Positions 1 through 5,066 of a stretch of 6,748 bases of DNA are shown here, piece after piece. Source of the DNA: Aquifex aeolicus (GTDB lineage Bacteria; Aquificota; Aquificia; Aquificales; Aquificaceae); assembly GCA_015662815.1 (NCBI GenBank), contig DQTK01000034.1, positions 1-6,748 of the forward strand, given 5' to 3'. Both the position numbers and the translations under genes were made by a program. How positions within the stretch are numbered: the first letter of the stretch is position 1; each line of letters begins with the position of its first letter. The notes below the pieces were generated by a model. The model was not told the DNA's origin. It did not search any database and saw only the letters and a list, made by a program, of their open reading frames with translations.

Positions 1-68
1 CCTTCATATAGATAGCTTTGAGCCATGGTAAGTTCGTATAAATCAGTACAAAGCCCTAAATATTCCAT
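1..68 (-). CDS. pncB: Nicotinate phosphoribosyltransferase, N-terminal fragment (runs off the left edge)
   Basis: Reading the minus strand from an ATG at 68-66 gives 22 complete codons plus two bases with no stop before the window edge. The peptide contains the stretch TDLYELTMAQ at residues 8-17, which is the characteristic N-terminus of the nicotinate phosphoribosyltransferase family (typical form LLTDLYELTMAQ). The family enzyme condenses nicotinate with PRPP to give nicotinate mononucleotide, in a reaction coupled to ATP hydrolysis, for NAD salvage in the cytoplasm. The ATG sits five residues before the motif's conserved leucine-cysteine-threonine stretch, as expected for a true start, and no alternative in-frame start is close upstream. 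No SD is visible upstream; the preceding bases are a T/A-rich run. The gene diverges from purN with 25 bp between start codons. Only the N-terminus is visible, so a nicotinate- versus nicotinamide-type specificity cannot be checked. The family call is fairly secure despite the short length. Confidence 0.8.
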   Translation of the reverse strand, partial: MEYLGLCTDLYELTMAQSYLYE

Positions 69-76
69 AATTAAAA

Positions 77-92
77 AGTTTAAAATTAAACT
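77..92. repeat. Short AT-rich palindrome in the pncB-purN divergent gap
   Basis: A 7 bp inverted repeat (AGTTTAA, 2 bp centre, TTAAACT) fills most of the 25 bp between the pncB and purN start codons and ends one base before the purN ATG. Its position, overlapping where both genes would be initiated, is what an operator for a shared regulator would look like. However, the sequence is only A/T apart from one G and one C, so it could arise by chance. A CATAAT hexamer at 66-71 could serve as a purN -10 box, but no matching -35 is present 16-18 bp upstream. No regulator family is recognised from the motif. Confidence 0.35.
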
Positions 93-93
93 A

Positions 94-744
94 ATGCTGA
101 GGATAGGTGTCCTTGTATCTGGAAGAGGAAGCAATCTCCAAGCGATAATAGATACCATAAAATCCGGAAAGCTAAACGCAAGCATTGAGGTTGTAATATC
201 CGATAACCCGAAAGCTTATGCTTTAGAACGGTGTAAGAAACACAAGATAGATTATCAGATTATAGAAATGAAAAATTCTCCTTCCCGAAAGTATTTTGAA
301 GAAAAAATCGTCGGGATTTTGAAATCTAAGAACGTTGAACTTGTCGTTCTTGCAGGATTTATGCGTATTCTCTCAAGTTATTTTCTAAAGAATTTCCCTT
401 ATAGGGTTATTAACATCCATCCTTCTTTGATACCGGCTTTTCAAGGCCTTCACGCCCAGAGGCAAGCGTTGGACTTTGGAGCTAAGTTTACTGGTTGCAC
501 CGTTCATCTAGTAGATGAGAGTGTAGACGGTGGACCTGTAATAATCCAAGCTGTGGTACCTGTACTTCCAGAAGATACGGAAGACACACTGGCTCAAAGA
601 ATCCTAAGATGGGAACATAAGATTCTACCTCAGGCTATACAGTGGTTTTCTGAGGAAAGGGTAATAATTGAAGGAAGGAAAGCATTTATAAAAGATGCTA
701 GATACGGAGAACTTCCCGTAAATCCTGCCCTGGAAATTTTCTGA
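94..744 (+). CDS. purN: Phosphoribosylglycinamide formyltransferase (GAR transformylase), PurN
   Basis: Transfers a formyl group from 10-formyltetrahydrofolate to glycinamide ribonucleotide, the third step of de novo purine synthesis, in the cytoplasm. The 216-residue product matches the usual length (about 190-215). The N-terminal phosphate-binding loop GRGSNLQ lies at residues 10-16. The catalytic triad of the family is present: Asn107 and His109 in INIHPSL and Asp145 in the DESVDGGP folate-loop motif. GLHAQRQAL follows the active-site strand as in other PurN proteins. The frame is open upstream to an ATG at 25, but the ATG at 94 is preferred because homologues begin just before the first beta strand (LRIGVLVSG), and because the extra 23 codons would lie on top of the oppositely oriented pncB N-terminus. 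No SD precedes position 94. The gene appears monocistronic, diverging from pncB and converging on rpsU. The catalytic residues are all intact. Confidence 0.95.
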   Translation: MLRIGVLVSGRGSNLQAIIDTIKSGKLNASIEVVISDNPKAYALERCKKHKIDYQIIEMKNSPSRKYFEEKIVGILKSKNVELVVLAGFMRILSSYFLKNFPYRVINIHPSLIPAFQGLHAQRQALDFGAKFTGCTVHLVDESVDGGPVIIQAVVPVLPEDTEDTLAQRILRWEHKILPQAIQWFSEERVIIEGRKAFIKDARYGELPVNPALEIF

Positions 745-760
745 AACCTTTTATCAGAAA
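738..760 (+). terminator. Weak hairpin at the end of purN, possible terminator
   Basis: TTTCTGA at 738-744 pairs perfectly with TCAGAAA at 754-760 across a 9-base loop; the left arm contains the purN stop codon. There is no uninterrupted T run after either arm, so this is not a canonical intrinsic terminator on either strand. It may act as a 3'-end stabilising hairpin between the convergent purN and rpsU genes. The only homopolymer nearby is AAAAAA at 775-780, a U6 in the rpsU transcript, but no stable stem precedes it on that strand. Confidence 0.3.
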
Positions 761-802
761 TAAGTTAATAAGGGAAAAAAGCGGTACAAATCTATAGAGG
801 AA

Positions 803-820
803 GTTTATAAGGTTTATAGG
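803..820. repeat. Nine-base tandem near-repeat over the rpsU stop codon
   Basis: GTTTATAAG (803-811) is followed directly by GTTTATAGG (812-820), one mismatch in nine. The second copy spans the rpsU stop codon and its last codons on the minus strand. This is likely a small slippage duplication with no evident function. Confidence 0.3.
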
Positions 821-1017
821 AGCTGTTGTTGCTTTTTGAGGGCCTTTAGTATCTTCTTTCTCCTGTTTCTCTCTCTTTTTTTCTTCCTTTCACTCGGAGG
901 TTCATAATGTTCCCTTCTTTTTAGCTCCGTAAGAATTTGTTCTTGCTCTACTTTTGCCTTAAACCTCTTTAAAACCTTTTCGAGAGGTTCACCTTCGTTA
1001 ACTATTACTGTAACCAA
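814..1017 (-). CDS. rpsU: 30S ribosomal protein bS21
   Basis: A 67-residue, strongly basic protein of the small-subunit platform, located near the 3' end of 16S rRNA and the Shine-Dalgarno helix. The N-terminal half follows the family pattern: a short beta segment (VTVIVNEGEPLEKVLKRFK, residues 2-20), then a helix ending in LKRREHYEPPSERK (residues 32-45), equivalent to the RRREFYEKPTTERK region of other bS21 proteins. Residues 44-62 are almost all Lys/Arg, typical of the RNA-binding tail. The start is a TTG at 1017-1015; the nearest ATG upstream (1025-1023) is out of frame and gives a six-codon peptide before a stop, so the TTG is the only start consistent with the family N-terminus. The gene is alone on its strand rather than next to dnaG and rpoD as in enterobacteria; it converges with purN and diverges from the nuo operon. 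Confidence 0.93.
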   Translation of the reverse strand: MVTVIVNEGEPLEKVLKRFKAKVEQEQILTELKRREHYEPPSERKKKRERNRRKKILKALKKQQQLL

Positions 1018-1023
1018 ACCTTC

Positions 1024-1035
1024 ATCACCTCCTTT
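1024..1035 (-). promoter_or_regulatory. Unusually long Shine-Dalgarno of rpsU
   Basis: The minus strand reads AAAGGAGGTGAT, which would pair continuously for 12 bases with the conserved bacterial 16S rRNA 3' tail. The GGAGG core ends 10 bases before the TTG start, a usable spacing, but only 2 bases before the out-of-frame ATG at 1025, which is too close. The site therefore decides for the TTG start. It is the longest anti-SD match in the window and may compensate for the weak start codon or serve in bS21 autoregulation. Confidence 0.8.
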
Positions 1036-1087
1036 TACAAGATTAAGATTTTAGCAGATAAAAATAAAAGAAACATATGATTACAAT

Positions 1088-1115
1088 ATTATACTTGGAT
1101 ACCTTACCTTGTGAA
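1088..1115 (-). promoter_or_regulatory. Sigma-70-like promoter of rpsU
   Basis: On the minus strand, TTCACA (1115-1110, five of six matches to the -35 consensus) is followed after 16 bp by a perfect TATAAT (1093-1088). Transcription would begin near 1081, giving a 5' leader of about 64 bases ahead of the TTG start of rpsU. Box quality and position upstream of a ribosomal protein gene make this a convincing prediction. Confidence 0.7.
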
Positions 1116-1293
1116 ATCCTTGATTAGCCAGTTTAAAAAAAGTAGACAGTTTGAGAGAGAATAGGATAAAGCAATTAGAATGAAGCTAAAGAGAGGCAAA
1201 GGGTTATATTGGTTTGACGAAGCTCGTATGTTTTGGCTAAACTTCCTGTTGTAAATTCCAACTCCCCTAATTATTAAACAGACTCAACTAACC
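1116..1293. other. Divergent rpsU-nuo intergenic region with no assigned gene
   Basis: Between the outer edges of the two divergent promoters there are 178 bp with no tRNA-like fold, long repeat or recognised gene. The only notable reading frame is a 24-codon ATG-to-TAA frame on the plus strand at 1180-1254. Its peptide is rich in aromatic and basic residues (it includes GLYWFDEARM), and the frame continues upstream of the ATG to a TAG at 1162-1164. No good SD precedes it. A weak -35-like TTGACG at 1214-1219 lacks a convincing -10. The segment just upstream of the nuo -35 is A/T-rich (1268-1279) and could act as an UP-like element. Confidence 0.4.
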
Positions 1294-1322
1294 TTGACAT
1301 GGATCTAAAACGCTGGTATATC
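1294..1322 (+). promoter_or_regulatory. Sigma-70-like promoter of the nuo operon
   Basis: A perfect TTGACA at 1294-1299 is followed after exactly 17 bp by TATATC at 1317-1322 (four of six consensus bases). Predicted transcription starts near 1329, leaving a leader of about 25 bases before the nuoA ATG at 1355, enough for the SD but too short for a riboswitch or attenuator. This is the only good promoter upstream of the eight nuo genes seen here, so they are probably co-transcribed from it. Confidence 0.7.
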
Positions 1323-1344
1323 TTTAACTTAGCCTTGAACCGGT

Positions 1345-1350
1345 GGAGGG
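1345..1350 (+). promoter_or_regulatory. SD that fixes the nuoA start
   Basis: GGAGGG lies 4-5 bases upstream of the ATG at 1355. An in-frame GTG at 1343 would add four residues but would place this SD inside the coding sequence and leave the GTG without any SD of its own. The ATG is therefore taken as the start. Confidence 0.75.
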
Positions 1351-1354
1351 TTGT

Positions 1355-1711
1355 ATGGAATATGTAGCTTTAGGAATAGCTTTAATTGTAGCTTTGCTCA
1401 TAGCCCTTGGACAAGCTTTTATAAATGATATTCTAGGTTTCAAAAAAAGAGACCCTTTGGAAGATTACCCTTACGAATGTGGTGTTCCTCTATACGACAA
1501 AGAGGCAAGGGGGACCTTTAAACAAGGTTATTATATACTAGGATTGCTTTTAATCCTTTTCGATATAGAAGCCGCCTATCTATTTCCCTGGGCAGTTGTT
1601 TTCAAAGATATAGGCATTTACGGATTAATTGAGGTCATAGTGTTTGTGGGAATATTGGCATTAGGTTTTATATACGCTTGGAGAAAAGGAGCCCTTAATT
1701 GGGAAATGTAG
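1355..1711 (+). CDS. nuoA: NADH-quinone oxidoreductase subunit A
   Basis: Small membrane subunit of complex I (homologue of mitochondrial ND3) at the junction of the peripheral and membrane arms. The 118-residue product has three predicted membrane segments at about 3-23, 58-80 and 87-108. The long loop between the first two contains YECGVP at residues 40-45; Cys42 corresponds to the ND3 loop cysteine that lies near the quinone chamber. The family signature FDIEAAYLFPWA is at residues 69-80, and the C-terminus GALNWEM resembles GALDW of E. coli NuoA. It is first in the operon, just behind a predicted promoter. Its TAG stop shares its G with the SD of nuoB, which starts 12 bp later, so the two are probably translationally coupled. 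Confidence 0.95.
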   Translation: MEYVALGIALIVALLIALGQAFINDILGFKKRDPLEDYPYECGVPLYDKEARGTFKQGYYILGLLLILFDIEAAYLFPWAVVFKDIGIYGLIEVIVFVGILALGFIYAWRKGALNWEM

Positions 1712-1723
1712 GAGGTAAGAGCC

Positions 1724-2263
1724 ATGGTTGCAATAAATTCTAATGGATTTGTTACTACTACGGTGGAGGAACTTCTCAGATGGGGAAGGAGGAATGCACT
1801 CTGGCCCGTGACTATAGGACTGGCTTGCTGTGCTATAGAAATGATGCATGCCGCAGCATCAAGATTTGACCTTGATAGGTTAGGGGTAATATTCAGAGCA
1901 TCTCCTAGACAATCTGACGTTTTAATAGTTGCGGGTACGGTTGTAAATAAAGTTGCTCCCATGCTTAAACTCATTTGGGACCAAATGCCCGATCCTAAGT
2001 GGTGTATTTCCATGGGAGGCTGTGCATCAGCAGGAGGACCTTTTCCCACATACTCAACTCTTCAGGGAATTGACAGAATAATACCCGTAGATGTTTACAT
2101 TCCCGGATGCCCTCCTACACCCCAAGGTCTCATATACGGAATTCTTCAACTTCAGAGAAAAATCAAAGAGCAAGGAATAACCAAGTACGACAAGCTATTC
2201 GCAGACTTTAACAGAGAAATAGAAAAAGAAGGCATATTTGTACCCAGAGAACTCAAAGTGTGA
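1724..2263 (+). CDS. nuoB: NADH-quinone oxidoreductase subunit B (cluster N2 subunit)
   Basis: Peripheral-arm subunit that holds the terminal 4Fe-4S cluster N2 and passes electrons to quinone. The 179-residue protein carries all four N2 ligands in the family arrangement: tandem Cys35-Cys36 (GLACCAIEMM), Cys100 (MGGCASAGG) and Cys129 (IPGCPPTP). The spacings of 64 and 29 residues agree with those in known NuoB/Nqo6 proteins. The YxxxQGID and DVYIPGCPP segments are also typical. The N-terminal extension before the CC motif is short. GGAGGT at 1711-1716 lies 7 bp before the ATG. Homologous subunits exist in membrane-bound [NiFe] hydrogenases, but the NuoA, NuoCD and NuoL neighbours make a complex I role clear. 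Confidence 0.96.
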   Translation: MVAINSNGFVTTTVEELLRWGRRNALWPVTIGLACCAIEMMHAAASRFDLDRLGVIFRASPRQSDVLIVAGTVVNKVAPMLKLIWDQMPDPKWCISMGGCASAGGPFPTYSTLQGIDRIIPVDVYIPGCPPTPQGLIYGILQLQRKIKEQGITKYDKLFADFNREIEKEGIFVPRELKV

Positions 2264-2272
2264 GGACAAGTA

Positions 2273-4033
2273 ATGAAATGGATTAACAGGGCAAGTGCTG
2301 AGAGGGTTAAGCAGGAGTTCAAAGATAAGGTTTGTTATTTTGAAACAAAGTATACCAAGGGTTTTGAAACTTCATACGAGAACTTAAATAAATTACTAAG
2401 GTACCTTAAGGAAAAAGAAAGATTTTTACACTTTGTAGATTTAACTTGTATAGACTTCCCCGAACATCCCAAAAGATTCCAGGGAATCTATATACTTTAC
2501 AATCCCGAAGAAAATGAAAGAGTTATCGTAAAGTGCTGGGCTGAGAACGGAAAACTGCCTTCAATAGAAGATTTGTGGCCCGGTGCTAAATGGGCAGAAA
2601 GAGAAGCTTACGATATGTTTGGTGTGGTCTTCGAAGGCCACGACAACCTCAGACGTATGTTCATGTGGGAAGGTTATGAATACTATCCTCTCAGAAAGGA
2701 CTTTCCTTTACAAGGAGTTCCTGAAGTAGAATTACCTTCTATTACAGAGGTAATTCACGGAAGAACAGACCCTCCTTCCCACGATTTTGAATTGGTTCAT
2801 ACGAAACTACCTACATTGGAAGACCTTGAAAGAACGGAAAAAGCTAGACTTAAAAAGAAAGCGGAACTTGTGTTGAACTGGGGCCCTCTTCATCCCGGAA
2901 CCCACGGAACAATTTGGTTCCTCTTTGACCTCGAAGGTGAAAAAGTAGTTCAGAGTGATGTAATCCTTGGACAACTGCACAGAGGAATGGAAAAATTAGC
3001 GGAAAATCTCCATTATTTCCAGTTTCTACCTTACACAGACAGAATGGACTACATCTCCGCTATATGTAATGAGCTTTCTTACGTTGAAACGGTTGAAAGA
3101 CTCCTCGGAATAGAAGTTCCAGAAAAAGCCAGATATATAAGGACTATGTTTGCCGAACTTCAGAGAATTAATTCCCACTTACTCTGGTTAGGAACGGGAG
3201 CTCTTGACTTGGGAGCTCTTACAGTATTCCTCTACGCTTTCAGAGAAAGAGAGAAGATAATGGACATAATCGAAGGAAATGCAGGATATAGATTAACGAC
3301 CTGTTTCCTGAGAATAGGGGGAGTCCACTACGACCTTGCAGAGGGAACCCTTGACGTTGTAAAACATTTTATTAAGGATTTCCCTCAAAGACTAAAGGAA
3401 TATCATGCTCTCCTTACCAGAAACAGAATATGGCTCAGAAGAACAAAAGACATTGGAGTAATCACAAAGGAAGATGTCCACAACTATGGTTTATCGGGGC
3501 CCGTTGCAAGAGGTTCAGGAGTTCCCTACGACCTTAGGAAGCTTCAGCCTTATGCAGCTTACGATGAAGTTGATTTCGATATTCCCGTAGGAGAAGTCGG
3601 AGATGTATACGATAGATACTTGGTAAGAATGGAGGAAATGGCTCAAAGTATAAGAATTATTGAGCAGTGTGTGCAGAAACTTGAGAAACTTCCCAAAGAT
3701 ACACCTTATATAAATAAAGAACATCCTGCAGTTATACCACCAAAGGAAGATGTTTTCCACAACCTCGAAAGTATGGTTAAGTCCTTTAGAGTTGTTGTTC
3801 ACGGAGAGAATGCTCCTCCGGGAGAGATATACTTCGGCGGTGAAAATCCGAGAGGAGAACTCGGTTTCTTTATCTACTCAAAAGGCGGAGGTAATCCTTA
3901 CAGGCTCAGGATACGTTCAGGGGCTTTGTACAACCTTTCAATATTCCCAAAACTCATACAGGGAAGAACCATAGCTGACGCTATAGCATTACTGGGAAGC
4001 CTTGACCCAGTAGTAGGTGAAACGGATAGATAG
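2273..4033 (+). CDS. nuoCD: NADH-quinone oxidoreductase, fused subunits C and D
   Basis: A 586-residue fusion of the 30 kDa (NuoC) and 49 kDa (NuoD) subunits of the complex I peripheral arm. The NuoC part occupies about residues 1-150, with its signature WAEREAYDMFGVVFEGHDNL near 107-126 and YPLRKDFPL at 138-146. A charged linker of about 35 residues (roughly 162-196, many Glu/Lys) leads into the NuoD part, which starts at LNWGPLHPGTHG (201-212). Residues equivalent to the quinone-headgroup ligands of Thermus Nqo4 are kept: His211 (for His38) and Tyr260 in DRMDY (for Tyr87), with Asp312 in LDLGALT equivalent to the His partner Asp139. The C-terminus SLDPVVGETDR is the usual NuoD ending. No in-frame stop or restart lies in the linker, so this is a true fusion like that of E. 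coli. The SD GAGGA overlaps the nuoB stop and sits 6 bp before the ATG. It builds the quinone site with NuoB and NuoH. Confidence 0.96.
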   Translation: MKWINRASAERVKQEFKDKVCYFETKYTKGFETSYENLNKLLRYLKEKERFLHFVDLTCIDFPEHPKRFQGIYILYNPEENERVIVKCWAENGKLPSIEDLWPGAKWAEREAYDMFGVVFEGHDNLRRMFMWEGYEYYPLRKDFPLQGVPEVELPSITEVIHGRTDPPSHDFELVHTKLPTLEDLERTEKARLKKKAELVLNWGPLHPGTHGTIWFLFDLEGEKVVQSDVILGQLHRGMEKLAENLHYFQFLPYTDRMDYISAICNELSYVETVERLLGIEVPEKARYIRTMFAELQRINSHLLWLGTGALDLGALTVFLYAFREREKIMDIIEGNAGYRLTTCFLRIGGVHYDLAEGTLDVVKHFIKDFPQRLKEYHALLTRNRIWLRRTKDIGVITKEDVHNYGLSGPVARGSGVPYDLRKLQPYAAYDEVDFDIPVGEVGDVYDRYLVRMEEMAQSIRIIEQCVQKLEKLPKDTPYINKEHPAVIPPKEDVFHNLESMVKSFRVVVHGENAPPGEIYFGGENPRGELGFFIYSKGGGNPYRLRIRSGALYNLSIFPKLIQGRTIADAIALLGSLDPVVGETDR

Positions 4034-4044
4034 GAGGGCTTTTC

Positions 4045-5055
4045 ATGGAAAGCCTTTTATATTCGCTTCTTTTTACTTTAGTTAAAGTATTAATAGTTTT
4101 CCTCACAGCACTGGGAGTGGGGGCTTATCTAACTTGGTTTGAAAGAAAGTTAGCCGGGCATATTCAAAACAGATTAGGACCTACCGTCGTTGGGCCCTTT
4201 GGTTTGCTCCAGCCCATAGCAGATGCTATAAAGCTTGCAACAAAAGAAACAGTAATTCCAAGAGGTGCCGATAAACCTGTCTACTATATGGCGATAATAA
4301 TGGCTCTTGTACCTTCTATACTACTTCTAGCAGTGATTCCCTGGGGCCCAGGTTTTATGGTAAACGGAAAGTATATAGAACCTATAATTGCAGATGTAAA
4401 TATAGCACTTCTTCTTGCTTTTGCCTTAGGGTCTTTATCAGTTTACGGAACTATTTTTTCCGGTTGGGCTTCCAATTCAAAGTATGCGTTCATAGGTTCT
4501 CTTAGAAAAGCGGCAGTCGTTATAGCTTACGAAGTCGTTTTAGGTTTCTCCGTTCTTGGGGTAATCCTACTTGCCGGGACATTCAGCACGGTAGGTATAG
4601 TTGAAGCTCAAATTCAAAAGGGGGTGTGGTTTATCGTTTATCAACCCGTAGCTTTTATCCTCTACCTTTACTGTATGCTTGCAGAGAGTGGAAGAGTTCC
4701 ATTTGATATTCAAGAGGCGGAAGCGGAATTGGTTACCGGTTATAACGTTGAATACGGTGGTATGAAATTTGGGGCTTTTCCTCTCGCGGAGTGGTATGTA
4801 AACGTAATAGCTCTTTCCGCAATAGCTGTAGTTCTCTTCTTCGGAGGATGGGATGGACCTAAAATTCTCGGTCCGCTTTCACCTTACTTCTGGTTCGTAG
4901 CTAAAACCTTTGCTTTAGTATTCTTTACAATATGGCTACACTGGACTTTACCAAGATTTCAGGCGAAAGACATTACAGAAATAGCATGGAAGATATTACT
5001 TCCCATAGCCATTCTTAACGTTATTATTACCGCTGTTGTAGTTTACATTTTCTGA
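4045..5055 (+). CDS. nuoH: NADH-quinone oxidoreductase subunit H
   Basis: Membrane subunit (ND1 homologue) that forms most of the quinone entry chamber and couples it to the proton pumps. At 336 residues it is of normal length, with about eight membrane helices (near 8-31, 78-101, 117-140, 154-178, 192-214, 251-268, 281-301 and 314-335). Signatures include WFERKLAGHIQNRLGPTVVG (31-50), followed by GLLQPIADAIKLATKE, then SLRKAAVVIAYE (152-163), and the acidic loop VPFDIQEAEAELVTGYNVEY (218-237). That loop keeps the conserved glutamates 224, 226 and 228. The C-terminal WLHWTLPRFQ matches the usual W-x-x-x-TLPR-[YF] segment. GGAGGG at 4033-4038 overlaps the nuoCD stop and lies 6-7 bp before the ATG. 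In E. coli-type operons nuoE, F and G would lie just upstream; here nuoH follows nuoCD directly after 11 bp. Confidence 0.96.
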   Translation: MESLLYSLLFTLVKVLIVFLTALGVGAYLTWFERKLAGHIQNRLGPTVVGPFGLLQPIADAIKLATKETVIPRGADKPVYYMAIIMALVPSILLLAVIPWGPGFMVNGKYIEPIIADVNIALLLAFALGSLSVYGTIFSGWASNSKYAFIGSLRKAAVVIAYEVVLGFSVLGVILLAGTFSTVGIVEAQIQKGVWFIVYQPVAFILYLYCMLAESGRVPFDIQEAEAELVTGYNVEYGGMKFGAFPLAEWYVNVIALSAIAVVLFFGGWDGPKILGPLSPYFWFVAKTFALVFFTIWLHWTLPRFQAKDITEIAWKILLPIAILNVIITAVVVYIF

Positions 5056-5066
5056 GGAGGACTGAT

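Noticed and set aside
25..93. Upstream ATG at 25 as the start of purN, adding 23 residues
   Set aside because: The extension has no PurN similarity, no SD, and overlaps the opposite-strand pncB N-terminus; homologues begin at the LRIGVLVSG segment right after the ATG at 94.
738..813. Strong bidirectional terminator between purN and rpsU
   Set aside because: The only hairpin has a 7 bp, mostly A/T stem and no T run follows it; kept only as a weak possibility.
1214..1243. Second plus-strand promoter (TTGACG with TAAACT, 18 bp apart)
   Set aside because: The -10 is poor and the spacing off-optimal; the TTGACA/TATATC pair at 1294-1322 is better and closer to nuoA.
1343..1354. GTG at 1343 as the nuoA start
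   Set aside because: The GGAGGG SD lies inside this extension and is correctly spaced for the ATG at 1355; the GTG has no SD.
1618..2049. Antisense frame of 143 codons across nuoA and nuoB
   Set aside because: It lies opposite two well-conserved genes, has no recognisable domain and no SD; it is a shadow frame.
3515..3802. Antisense frame of 95 codons within nuoCD
   Set aside because: The peptide is low-complexity and aromatic-rich, opposite a conserved NuoD region, with no start signals; a shadow frame.
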